Assembly (NCBI GenBank): GCA_947494085.1
Contig: CANLTP010000034.1
Coordinates: 1 to 8,439, forward strand
Length of the DNA: 8,439 nt
Reading direction: 5' to 3'
Origin: Actinomycetota bacterium
GTDB lineage: Bacteria; Actinomycetota; Actinomycetes; Nanopelagicales; Nanopelagicaceae
A program made the position numbers and the translations under genes. The notes beneath the pieces are model-generated. The model was given only the letters and a program-made list of their open reading frames with translations, was not told the origin of the DNA and searched no databases. Positions 1 through 7,009 of this stretch are shown here, one piece after another. Every line of letters begins with the position of its first letter. Positions within the stretch are counted from its first letter, which is position 1.

Positions 1-44
1 CCGACAACTTTGATGACTGCTAAATAATTCTGTGGTGTAGCCAC
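1..44 (-). CDS. ftsZ: FtsZ, cell division tubulin homologue (5' end only, runs off the window)
   Basis: Only the first 14 codons and two further bases are present. On the minus strand a GTG at 44-42 opens a frame reading MATPQNYLAVIKVVG, the final G being implied by GG plus any base. This is the hallmark FtsZ N-terminus leading into the first strand of the GTPase fold. FtsZ is the GTP-dependent tubulin homologue that forms the cytokinetic ring and recruits the divisome. The GTG start is chosen because AGAGG at 51-55 lies six bases upstream, and because FtsZ similarity begins at once. The gene follows ftsQ after a 154-bp gap, the usual actinobacterial arrangement, and that gap carries its own candidate promoter. 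The GTPase core and C-terminal tail lie outside the window. Identification rests on the short peptide plus gene order, and both agree. Confidence 0.93.
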   Translation of the reverse strand, partial: MATPQNYLAVIKVV

Positions 45-50
45 AATCCG

Positions 51-55
51 CCTCT
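51..55 (-). promoter_or_regulatory. Ribosome binding site for ftsZ
   Basis: AGAGG on the minus strand sits six bases ahead of the GTG at 44-42. It supports that GTG as the start, rather than the overlapping TTG one base upstream, which is in another frame. Confidence 0.7.
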
Positions 56-65
56 TTCTAAACCC

Positions 66-86
66 TAAATCTCTACTTGAGATTTA
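66..86 (-). promoter_or_regulatory. Inverted repeat / hairpin in the ftsZ leader
   Basis: The minus strand reads TAAATCTC, then AAGTA, then GAGATTTA: perfect 8-bp arms (79-86 and 66-73) around a 5-nt loop. It lies between the candidate ftsZ promoter and the ftsZ ribosome binding site, about 10 bases ahead of AGAGG. It is followed by GGGTT, not a T-run, so it does not look like an intrinsic terminator. It could be an RNA hairpin affecting ftsZ translation or mRNA stability, or a palindromic DNA site for a dimeric regulator. The repeat is directly visible; the function is inference. Confidence 0.5.
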
Positions 87-107
87 CGTGATGCTTACTA
101 AGTGGTA

Positions 108-136
108 AAACTATGCGTGTTGGCACTTTCAAGCAA
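108..136 (-). promoter_or_regulatory. Candidate sigma-A-type promoter for ftsZ
   Basis: On the minus strand a TTGCTT (-35, 131-136) and a TAGTTT (-10, 108-113, fitting TANNNT) are separated by exactly 17 bases. Transcription would start near position 99-103, giving a leader of roughly 55-60 nt before the ftsZ GTG. The site lies in the only real intergenic gap of the window. Actinobacterial ftsZ genes commonly have dedicated promoters between ftsQ and ftsZ. The -35 match is only moderate and the start site is predicted by spacing, so this is a candidate. A weaker alternative lies upstream, around TTCCAA and TAGATA, near the end of ftsQ. Confidence 0.45.
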
Positions 137-160
137 CGACCGACACGAATTAAAAAGTGC
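123..160. repeat. 7-bp inverted repeat flanking the ftsZ -35 element
   Basis: GCACTTT at 123-129 is matched by its exact reverse complement AAAGTGC at 154-160, with 24 bases between. The 123-129 arm falls in the spacer between the candidate -35 and -10. The other arm is upstream of the -35, so the pair brackets the -35 as an operator might. A 7-bp pair can arise by chance in AT-rich DNA, so the functional claim is weak. Confidence 0.3.
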
Positions 161-198
161 AAATATCTAGCGAGAAATTTTCTGAATTTGGAAATCTA

Positions 199-921
199 TT
201 ATTTAACTATTGGTGCATTCGTGACGGTTAAATCAACGAAGGTAATTTTCTTATTCTCTGGAAGGTTCAATAAGCCCTTTAAAACATTGCTTTTAACGAC
301 GATTTCATCCGCAGAATTACTCTCTCCCCAATTGATCCGAAGGGCCGGTTTGCGCAAATCTGTAACCATGATGACTTCGTCCTTCTTTGTAATCTCTAAA
401 TTCTTCAGTCCAGCAATTAGATCGGCCGGCAGACTGGCCACAAAGCTCGCAACGATTCGCCGATGGGCTGTCAGATTGCCACCGTTACCGACAAGTGAAA
501 TCGTGGCCAAATTAGTGAAGCTCTGAGGACTAGAAAAATCACGGCCATCACTTGCTAAATATCTCGGTTCGGTATCAGCGGCACCTTCAATTTTGAAGAT
601 TGCTACTGGAATTCTAGGAACCACTGAAACTGTAACTTCCCTGCTCCACCAATTCCTGGAAACCTTTGCAGATTTAATCCACTCTAAATCCGTCACCAAG
701 TTCTCTTCATGCTTTGGATTTATTCTGGCAAGTGGCTCATTTAAAACCAACTTAGATTCACCTGCAACGAGTTGGGAAGTAATGAGATCGCTCTGGTTCG
801 TCCCCTTAACCTCGACTGATTGAATCGTAATCAAAGATGACCAACCCAATACGTAGACCAAGCCCGCCAAAATCGATACTGCAATCAGCGAACTACTTAA
901 CGGCTTAAACCTAATTCGCAA
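199..921 (-). CDS. ftsQ: FtsQ, divisome membrane protein (POTRA domain)
   Basis: FtsQ is a bitopic divisome scaffold that links early and late division proteins through an extracytoplasmic domain. The 240-aa product has a short basic N-tail (MRIRFKPL), one membrane segment at about residues 11-27, then a POTRA domain at about 30-110 that begins ITIQSVEVKG. Next comes the FtsQ beta domain, which includes ALRINWGE at 193-200 and ends FVDLTVTNAPIVK. It is near the lower end of the usual actinobacterial length, mainly because the cytoplasmic tail is short. The start is TTG at 921-919, with AGAGG six bases upstream. It lies inside the 3' end of murC (11-nt overlap), which suggests coupled translation. 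Sequence conservation in this family is low, so the call rests on architecture, C-terminal motifs and position between murC and ftsZ. Confidence 0.93.
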   Translation of the reverse strand: MRIRFKPLSSSLIAVSILAGLVYVLGWSSLITIQSVEVKGTNQSDLITSQLVAGESKLVLNEPLARINPKHEENLVTDLEWIKSAKVSRNWWSREVTVSVVPRIPVAIFKIEGAADTEPRYLASDGRDFSSPQSFTNLATISLVGNGGNLTAHRRIVASFVASLPADLIAGLKNLEITKKDEVIMVTDLRKPALRINWGESNSADEIVVKSNVLKGLLNLPENKKITFVDLTVTNAPIVK

Positions 922-2299
922 TTTTTTCCTCTAGCGTCTGCAAAATTAAAGGAACTAGTAAATTCACATCTCCAGCACCTAAGGTAATTATCAGATCTCC
1001 TGACTTAGCTTCGAAGACCGCGTAGGAAACCACATCAATCATGGATGGTTCAAAAGTAACGCTCTCCGCCTTCATTGCATTTGCAATCAGAATCGAAGAT
1101 ACACCGGGCATCGCGGCCTCACTTGCTGCATAGATCTCTAATAAATAAGTATGGTCAGCTAGCTCTAAGACTTCGGCGAATTCCTCGACAAACATTGCGG
1201 TTCGGGAATATCTATGTGGTTGAAAGATTGCAATCACTCGCCCTGATCCCGCGAATCTCTTTGCGGTTTCCAGAGTTACTTTCACCTCTGTTGGGTGATG
1301 TCCGTAATCATCAATAACAGTCACGCCAGCGACGGTTCCTCGGTTTTCAAATCTGCGTTTTGCGCCACTAAATTTATTTAAGCCGACCAACAAATCTGCC
1401 ACTGGTGCGCCTAATTTGATCGCCGTAGCCAATGCGGCTGTGGCGTTTTCAACATTGTGGTTACCTGGAATAGTTAAAGAAATTTCACCAAGAACTTTTC
1501 CTAGCTTGGTAATACGCGCATGGCTTTCCGTCGGCTGAAGTGAGACATGGGAGATTGAATAGTCGGCACTCTGGCCATATGTAATTACCTCGATGTCGCG
1601 CCTCTCGATTTGAGAGAGCAAATGCGCCACTCCTGGACTATCAATACCAGCAACAAGGAAACCACCGGACTGGATTGAATTCACGAAATCTACGAAGATC
1701 TTGTTTACAGATTCGATATCCGGGAAGTTATCTACGTGGTCCAACTCTATATTTGTAATAATCGCACCAAAAGGTTTGTAAGCCAGGAACGAGCCATCTG
1801 ATTCATCTGCCTCCGCAATAAAGATCTCACCTGAACCCCAGTGCGCATTTGTTCCACCCCGATTGATCATTCCCCCAATAGCAAAAGAGGGATCTAAACC
1901 AGCTTGCTGCAAAGCGACGGTCAACATTGAAGTCGTTGTAGTTTTTCCGTGAGTTCCCGCGACAGCCACTGATTTAGATTCAGACATAAGAAGCGCAAGT
2001 GCTTGTGCCCGAGTCAAGATAACTAAGCCTTTATCATTCGCAGCAATAATCTCTGGATTACTTTGATCTATCGCACTTGATACCACCAAAATATCTGCAT
2101 CACCAATATTGCTTGCAGCATGCCCGATAAATACTTGTGCGCCTAAAGTTTTTAATCCAGATAGAACCGAGGAATCTTTGGCATCAGAACCAGAAATATT
2201 TATGCCCTTGGCCAACATAATTCTTGCAATGCCACTCATTCCAGCACCACCAAGACCAATAAAGTGAATACGTTTTTCAGCGAGCTCGGCGAGTTTCAT
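911..2299 (-). CDS. murC: MurC, UDP-N-acetylmuramate--L-alanine ligase
   Basis: MurC is the cytoplasmic ATP-dependent ligase that adds the first stem-peptide residue, L-Ala, to UDP-MurNAc. The 462-aa product shows the full Mur ligase layout. The N-terminal UDP-binding Rossmann motif GLGGAGMSGIA is at about 15-25. The ATP P-loop GTHGKTTTT is at 115-123. Metal and active-site segments EADESDGSF (163-171) and NIELDHVDNF (183-192) follow, then GNHNVENATAA (279-289), KRRFE (314-318), DDYGHHPTEV (330-339) and FQPHRYSRT (359-367). GTHGKT, KRRFE and DYGHHPTE separate MurC from MurD, MurE and MurF. The start is ATG at 2299-2297, three bases after the murG stop; the ribosome site is weak (GGTAAG), which fits coupling to murG. 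Its 3' end overlaps ftsQ by 11 nt. Length is normal for the family. Confidence 0.98.
   Translation of the reverse strand: MKLAELAEKRIHFIGLGGAGMSGIARIMLAKGINISGSDAKDSSVLSGLKTLGAQVFIGHAASNIGDADILVVSSAIDQSNPEIIAANDKGLVILTRAQALALLMSESKSVAVAGTHGKTTTTSMLTVALQQAGLDPSFAIGGMINRGGTNAHWGSGEIFIAEADESDGSFLAYKPFGAIITNIELDHVDNFPDIESVNKIFVDFVNSIQSGGFLVAGIDSPGVAHLLSQIERRDIEVITYGQSADYSISHVSLQPTESHARITKLGKVLGEISLTIPGNHNVENATAALATAIKLGAPVADLLVGLNKFSGAKRRFENRGTVAGVTVIDDYGHHPTEVKVTLETAKRFAGSGRVIAIFQPHRYSRTAMFVEEFAEVLELADHTYLLEIYAASEAAMPGVSSILIANAMKAESVTFEPSMIDVVSYAVFEAKSGDLIITLGAGDVNLLVPLILQTLEEKIAN
928..932 (-). promoter_or_regulatory. Ribosome binding site deciding the TTG start of ftsQ
   Basis: AGAGG on the minus strand, followed by six A residues (922-927) and then TTG, lies within the last codons of murC. 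The good spacing supports the rare TTG start. No ATG or GTG in the same frame lies close by. Confidence 0.65.
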
Positions 2300-2302
2300 C
2301 GT

Positions 2303-3394
2303 TTACTTACCGGACACTTTCTCAAGGATGCTTCTTCCAATTACTTCCGCAGCACGCGGCTTTGAGCTTTGCGTCCTCTTGATATTCCAATTATCTGCTG
2401 CCAGTGCTAATGAATCGATGTTTGCCAGCAACCATTCTCCAGTGAAATCTGCGTTCAGGCAGATTTTCGCGGCTCCCTTATCAACTAAATCTTTGGCATT
2501 GGCAATCTGTTCACCGTTGCCAATTGGCAGCGGCACGATCAAGGCATACGAGTTAGCGGAATCAAGTTCGGCGCAAGTTACTGCGCCCCCTCTGGAAATC
2601 ACCAAATCACTCGCGATATACATATCGGCCATATTAGTAATGTAAGAGAGCGGCGCATATCCTGGAAGAGAACTTGGCAATTCATTATTTTGCCCAACGC
2701 CATGAATCACATTGAATCCACGATTTAAGAGTTCAGGAAGCGCCAAAGCTACTGCGCTATTTAAGGATTGCGCGCCAAGGGAGCCACCGAAAATGAAAAT
2801 TGTGCGATTGCTTCGATCTAGTCCTAACTCGCGATAGGTGGCATCCCACTTCGCTGAACGTTCGGATTTACTTAATTTTGAAATTGAAAATATCTCTTCG
2901 CGGATCGGCATTCCTGCCAATTCTGCTGAACTCCACTTTTGGCCAAAGTTGGTAGTGCTTGCAAAAGCGATAAATGTTTTCTTAGAAAATCTAACGCCTA
3001 GTTTGTTTGCCCAACCTGGGATTGCGTTGGCTTCATGAATAAACACCGGGATACGTTGCAACCTGGCAGCGATATAGCAAGGTGCGCTCACATATCCACC
3101 AAATCCAATTATTAAGTCAGCAGTTCTAACAATTCTTAGGGCTTGGAAAATTGAGTATAAGAATCGATACGGCCAAAGTAGCGAAGCTAGATTGAATTTT
3201 CTTGGTAGTGGCGATTTCATAATCAAATGAAGTTTGAGTCCAGCAGCCGGAACTAGATCGTTTTCAATTCCACTCTTTGTTCCGACAAATTCGCACGAAA
3301 TATCTTCACTGTTTGTAAGCAGCCAATCTGCCACTGCAAGCGCTGGTTCAACATGTCCAGCAGTCCCACCACCAACCAGAATAATTCTCTGCAT
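2303..3394 (-). CDS. murG: MurG, UDP-GlcNAc:lipid I N-acetylglucosaminyltransferase
   Basis: MurG is a GT-B glycosyltransferase on the inner face of the membrane that converts lipid I into lipid II. The 363-aa product carries the glycine-rich N-terminal loop GGGTAGH (8-14), GFGGYVSAP (97-105), HEANAIPGWANK (120-131), FGGSLGAQSLN (202-212), SRGGAVTCAEL (267-277) and the UDP-GlcNAc site PLPIGNGEQIANA (288-300). HEAN, in place of the HEQN of many other bacteria, is the version I associate with actinobacteria. A basic, aromatic stretch at about 60-90 (RKFNLASLLWPYRFLYS) probably helps membrane association; that is inference. The ATG at 3394-3392 shares one base with the TAA of ftsW (TAATG), so translation is probably coupled. 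Three bases separate it from murC. Confidence 0.98.
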   Translation of the reverse strand: MQRIILVGGGTAGHVEPALAVADWLLTNSEDISCEFVGTKSGIENDLVPAAGLKLHLIMKSPLPRKFNLASLLWPYRFLYSIFQALRIVRTADLIIGFGGYVSAPCYIAARLQRIPVFIHEANAIPGWANKLGVRFSKKTFIAFASTTNFGQKWSSAELAGMPIREEIFSISKLSKSERSAKWDATYRELGLDRSNRTIFIFGGSLGAQSLNSAVALALPELLNRGFNVIHGVGQNNELPSSLPGYAPLSYITNMADMYIASDLVISRGGAVTCAELDSANSYALIVPLPIGNGEQIANAKDLVDKGAAKICLNADFTGEWLLANIDSLALAADNWNIKRTQSSKPRAAEVIGRSILEKVSGK

Positions 3395-4578
3395 TATTTC
3401 GCCGTCTTGCGAGCTAATTGCGCCGCTCTAAAATCTGGCTCTCGGCGTGCAACATTTAAAACAAAGGCGATTGCTAAACAATTAGCCACCAAAGAAGATC
3501 CGCCGTAAGAGATGAATGGCAAGGTAACTCCGATGACTGGAATGATTCCGACAACTGTCATCAAGTTAACAAGGACTTGCAGAATGATCCAGCAACCAAT
3601 GCCAGTTACTACATACTTTTGAAAGAGATCCTTAGTAGTTATTGCAACTCTGAATATCGCATAAATCAACGTTGCGAAGAGGAACACAACAGTTAGCGTG
3701 CCCAACAAGCCAAGCTCTTCACCGATTACCGAGAAGATAAAGTCAGTATGGGCTTCGGCCAAATTTGCCCACTTCTGTTTGCTCGCACCAATTCCAACTC
3801 CGAAGAGTCCCCCACTAGCCAGACTCATAAGGCTATGCGCTGGTTGCCAACCAGCCATCTTGTAAACCTCAGGGGCAAAAGGATCGATAACCGCGCTAAA
3901 TCTACGGAGCCGTGCTGGATTAGTTATCGCAAGCGCAAGGCCGCCTATGGAAAATACAGCAGATATAGATAAGAGAACTTTCAAATCAATACCAGAAATA
4001 AACAACATTCCAAAGACAATCCCAGCAACAATTATTGCGGTTCCTAAATCTCGCCCAAGCAAAATTAGAAATAGGAATCCAACGGTCCCAATCGAAACCA
4101 TCCCGATTGCATTTGACTGCAACCCTTTCGCTTTACGTTCTAAGTGTTTCCGCAATTGAAGTGCGCAGTAAAGAATTAAGGCTAGCTTGGCGAATTCACT
4201 TGGTTGCAGAGTGAACGGTCCGAGCGGAATCCAATTTCGGTTTCCATTAATATTCTCTCCGAAAATGATTGGCAAAATTAGTGCAACCCCACCAATTGGC
4301 AGCGCTAGCCGAGCCAGACTCTCCCAATGTGCCAATTTCATCCGCATCGCAATGAATGAAAAAAGTATTCCCACTGCGAGGAAAAGAAGTTGCTTGAGGA
4401 AAATCGCGAAAGTGTTTCCACTCTCAGAAAGTGAAGTTACCGATGAAGCTGATAGCACCATAACAAGACCGAGACCGGCTAGCGCTCCTGTGCTACCTAG
4501 GATTAGCAGATAAGACGCAGTGGGTTTAGATAGAAAATTTGCATAGGCCTGACCACGAACCTGTAAACGTTTTTTCAT
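3394..4578 (-). CDS. ftsW: FtsW, SEDS-family septal peptidoglycan glycosyltransferase
   Basis: FtsW is a polytopic membrane protein that polymerises lipid II into glycan at the septum together with a class B PBP. The 394-aa product is highly hydrophobic with about ten membrane segments, starting at about residue 22. SEDS motifs are present: NGNRNWIPLGPFTLQPSEF (111-129), the extracytoplasmic EAHTDF (275-280) whose Asp279 matches the catalytically essential Asp of the family, GEELG (286-290), and GIIPVIGVTLPFISYGGSSL (344-363). FtsW is preferred over RodA because of its place between murD and murG. It lacks the long cytoplasmic C-terminal extension seen in mycobacterial FtsW and ends soon after the last membrane segment. 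The start ATG overlaps the murD stop by 4 nt (ATGA), with GGTGG four bases upstream. The stop overlaps the murG start by one base. Confidence 0.97.
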   Translation of the reverse strand: MKKRLQVRGQAYANFLSKPTASYLLILGSTGALAGLGLVMVLSASSVTSLSESGNTFAIFLKQLLFLAVGILFSFIAMRMKLAHWESLARLALPIGGVALILPIIFGENINGNRNWIPLGPFTLQPSEFAKLALILYCALQLRKHLERKAKGLQSNAIGMVSIGTVGFLFLILLGRDLGTAIIVAGIVFGMLFISGIDLKVLLSISAVFSIGGLALAITNPARLRRFSAVIDPFAPEVYKMAGWQPAHSLMSLASGGLFGVGIGASKQKWANLAEAHTDFIFSVIGEELGLLGTLTVVFLFATLIYAIFRVAITTKDLFQKYVVTGIGCWIILQVLVNLMTVVGIIPVIGVTLPFISYGGSSLVANCLAIAFVLNVARREPDFRAAQLARKTAK

Positions 4579-5948
4579 TTCGCCACCAAATTAGCTACTG
4601 ATTGCGCGAAGAGATCTCCGCGATGAGAATATGAAGTGAATTGATCCATTGATGCGCATGCAGGTGCGAGCAAGACGGTATCCCCCAGCGTTGCAATGTC
4701 CTTTGCGCATGTAACTACCTGATCCATCAGGTCATCTGGACTATTGCTCTTTGCCATTCGAAATATTTTCACATCAGGTGCAAATTTCTCCAAAGCCGAA
4801 GCAATCTCTTCGCCATCTTTCCCGATAATAATTGCGGCCTTAATTCTTGAAGAAGTGCGACGAACTAGATCATCCATCTTTGCGCCCTTGGCCAATCCGC
4901 CAGCAATCCAAATATTCGAAAGATGGGAAAGCAGTGCAGCCGTAGCAGCATGTGGGTTTGTGGCCTTGGAGTCGTTGACCCAAGTGATTCCATCCTTAGA
5001 TAAAACTATTTGTAGACGATGCTTGTCTAGTTCGAAGTTTGCAATACCCAATTTAACTTTTGGATGTGGAATTCCAATTGCTAGCGCCAATCCCGCCGCC
5101 GCCATTGCGTTTGAGACATTGTGTGGAACTGCAGGCTTTACATCAGTTAATTCTGCGATAACTTCTGCTGATTCCGGTGAAGCTACGAAAGCTCTATCAA
5201 TGAGCAGCTCTTCAACAACGCCGATTTCACCGGCTTGCGGTGTATCAAATCCAAAGAAAACTTTGCGCCCGCTCCAACTAGCACCTCTCAAAATTATTTC
5301 TGGATCATTAAGGTTCAGGAGTGCGGTCTTGGTCTGAGTCAAAAGCTTCATTTTCGCATTCGCATACTCTTCGAAACTTCCATGCCAATCGATATGGTCC
5401 TGCGCAACATTTAGAATAGCTACAGCTTGATATTGCGGAAGTGAACTCCAACTAATCTGAAATGAAGAGAGTTCGAGGGCTAGAACATCAAATCTCTTCG
5501 AACTTGTAACAGCCTCAACCGCTGTTGTTCCAACATTTCCGCAGGCAATTCCTGAAACTCCAGCAGCAATCAAAATTGATTCAAGCATCTGAATTGTTGT
5601 GGTTTTACCATTTGTTCCGGTCACAGCCAACCAAGTCTGGTCCGGATTGATTTCAGATTTAAGTGTCCAAGCAAAATCTAGTTCACTAATTACCTCAACA
5701 CCGCTAGCTTGCAAATTCTGTATTACTAAATGATCTAGGCGCCAACCCGGAGAAACTATCGCCAGGTCATAAACTCCAAAATCGCTTATCTCAGTGAGAA
5801 TTTCTAATCCTTGCGTGGAATCTGATTTTTCATCGAAAATTACATACTTGGTCCCGAGAGTATCTAAATAATTCGCAAGAGATTTTCCCGTTGTTCCGCC
5901 ACCAATGATTAAAGTATTTTTATTCTTAAGTTCTTCAATATAAGACAT
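4575..5948 (-). CDS. murD: MurD, UDP-MurNAc-L-alanine--D-glutamate ligase
   Basis: MurD adds D-Glu to UDP-MurNAc-L-Ala in the cytoplasm, using ATP. From the start chosen here it is 457 aa, with LIIGGGTTGKS near the N-terminus, P-loop VTGTNGKTTT (about 109-118), LELSSFQIS (158-166), NVAQDHIDWHG (180-190), HNVSNAMAA (276-284), WVNDSKATNPHA (323-334), and a C-terminal LAPACASMDQF plus HRGD (427-445) that is diagnostic for MurD. The start is placed at the ATG 5948-5946 because it forms TAATG with the mraY stop and gives MSYIEEL. An ATG at 5966-5964 would add six residues (MGCLTI) and overlap mraY by 19 nt. Neither start has a strong ribosome site. The domain 2/3 junction reads HRLQ, where HRxE is usual. 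The 3' end overlaps ftsW by 4 nt. Confidence 0.97.
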   Translation of the reverse strand: MSYIEELKNKNTLIIGGGTTGKSLANYLDTLGTKYVIFDEKSDSTQGLEILTEISDFGVYDLAIVSPGWRLDHLVIQNLQASGVEVISELDFAWTLKSEINPDQTWLAVTGTNGKTTTIQMLESILIAAGVSGIACGNVGTTAVEAVTSSKRFDVLALELSSFQISWSSLPQYQAVAILNVAQDHIDWHGSFEEYANAKMKLLTQTKTALLNLNDPEIILRGASWSGRKVFFGFDTPQAGEIGVVEELLIDRAFVASPESAEVIAELTDVKPAVPHNVSNAMAAAGLALAIGIPHPKVKLGIANFELDKHRLQIVLSKDGITWVNDSKATNPHAATAALLSHLSNIWIAGGLAKGAKMDDLVRRTSSRIKAAIIIGKDGEEIASALEKFAPDVKIFRMAKSNSPDDLMDQVVTCAKDIATLGDTVLLAPACASMDQFTSYSHRGDLFAQSVANLVAK

Positions 5949-7009
5949 TATTGTGAGACAACCCATTGCCCGTAGAAAAGACCCAGGCCAGCTGCAACAC
6001 TCATGCCCGCCAAGATCCAGAATCTAATAACAATTGTGACTTCGCCCCAACCGAGTAATTCAAAGTGATGCTGAAGCGGTGCCATTTTAAAGACGCGTTT
6101 ACCGCCTGAAAGTTTGAAATACCCTGTTTGAATTATTACTGAAAGCGTAATCAGAACAAAGAGTCCGCCAAGAGCAGCAAGTAAAGCCTCTACACGCAAG
6201 ACAATAGCAATTCCAGAAATTGCACCGCCTAGTGCTAGCGAACCTACATCACCCATAAATATTTTTGCTGGTGCTGCATTCCACCAGAGAAAACCGGCAC
6301 ATGAACCGGCAAGTGCAGCAGATAGAACTGCGATATCAAGTGGGTCTCGCACGTTATAACACTGTGGAACATCTGAAATTGCGCAACTTTGACCAAACTC
6401 CCAGACCCCAATAACGATAAAGGATAAGAAAGTCATGATTGCGGCACCTGATGCGAGTCCATCTAAACCATCAGTTAAATTAACGCCATTCGAACTTCCA
6501 AGAACCAGAAAAATAACCCAAAGTATTACCAAGACCATTCCAAGTTTTATTGAAGTGTCACGAACTCCGGAGAAATACATTGATATTGGCGCTAGCCCAG
6601 ATTCATCTTCGAATTGCAATCCTGCATATGCAAAACCAGCAGCAAAAACTGCTTGGCCAAAAAGTTTCTGTTTTGCAGTTAATCCCAATGATTGTTTTCT
6701 AGAAATCTTAAGCCAATCATCCAGAAAGCCAATTAAACCCAATCCAACCATAAGAGCTATTACCAAGATGGCTGAGGCAGTTATTCCTACACCTGTAAGT
6801 AAATGGCTTGCAAAATAAGCGACAATCGTGGAGAAGATAAGAACTATTCCGCCCATCGTTGGTGTTCCACGCTTTACATGATGTGTTTTAGGCCCATCAT
6901 CTCGAATCATCTGTCCAACACCGCGTTTCGCAAGGATGCGTATCAACGTTGGTGTGAAAATAAAACTAAGCAAGAGTGAGAATGCGCCAGCGAGTACAAT
7001 GCCTTTCAC
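5948..7009 (-). CDS. mraY: MraY, phospho-MurNAc-pentapeptide transferase
   Basis: MraY is an integral membrane enzyme that transfers phospho-MurNAc-pentapeptide from UDP to undecaprenyl phosphate, making lipid I. The 353-aa product is polytopic (about ten segments) and of normal length. It shows DDGPKTHHVKRGTPTMGG (37-54), the aspartate pair in GFLDDWLK (Asp97, Asp98), NGVNLTDGLDGLASG (174-188), FMGDVGSLALGG with Asp254 (251-262), and PLQHHFELLGWGE (311-323). Asp97, Asp98 and Asp254 correspond to the essential aspartates of the family. PLQHHFE instead of a triple His is what I expect in actinobacteria. The start is GTG at 7009-7007, overlapping the murF stop as GTGA and preceded by a near-ideal ribosome site. 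The TAA stop overlaps the preferred murD start by one base. Confidence 0.98.
   Translation of the reverse strand: MKGIVLAGAFSLLLSFIFTPTLIRILAKRGVGQMIRDDGPKTHHVKRGTPTMGGIVLIFSTIVAYFASHLLTGVGITASAILVIALMVGLGLIGFLDDWLKISRKQSLGLTAKQKLFGQAVFAAGFAYAGLQFEDESGLAPISMYFSGVRDTSIKLGMVLVILWVIFLVLGSSNGVNLTDGLDGLASGAAIMTFLSFIVIGVWEFGQSCAISDVPQCYNVRDPLDIAVLSAALAGSCAGFLWWNAAPAKIFMGDVGSLALGGAISGIAIVLRVEALLAALGGLFVLITLSVIIQTGYFKLSGGKRVFKMAPLQHHFELLGWGEVTIVIRFWILAGMSVAAGLGLFYGQWVVSQ

Noticed and set aside
66..86. Intrinsic terminator after ftsQ
   Set aside because: The hairpin stem is AT-rich and is not followed by a T-run on the minus strand; it lies 110 bp past ftsQ and right before the ftsZ ribosome site, so a leader element is more likely.
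142..148. GACAC pentamer (plus strand) in the ftsQ-ftsZ gap as a WhiA-type site
   Set aside because: WhiA of Streptomyces recognises GACAC, but a five-base match in about 150 bp is expected often by chance and nothing else here supports it.
113..526. Plus-strand open frame of 137 codons opposite the ftsQ 3' end
   Set aside because: It runs across the ftsZ promoter region and antisense to ftsQ, shows no recognisable domain, and is explained as a shadow of the minus-strand gene.
4744..5337. Plus-strand open frame of 197 codons opposite murD
   Set aside because: It is antisense to conserved MurD coding sequence, its translation is low-complexity (Ala/Ser/Ile-rich) without any motif, and it has no operon context.
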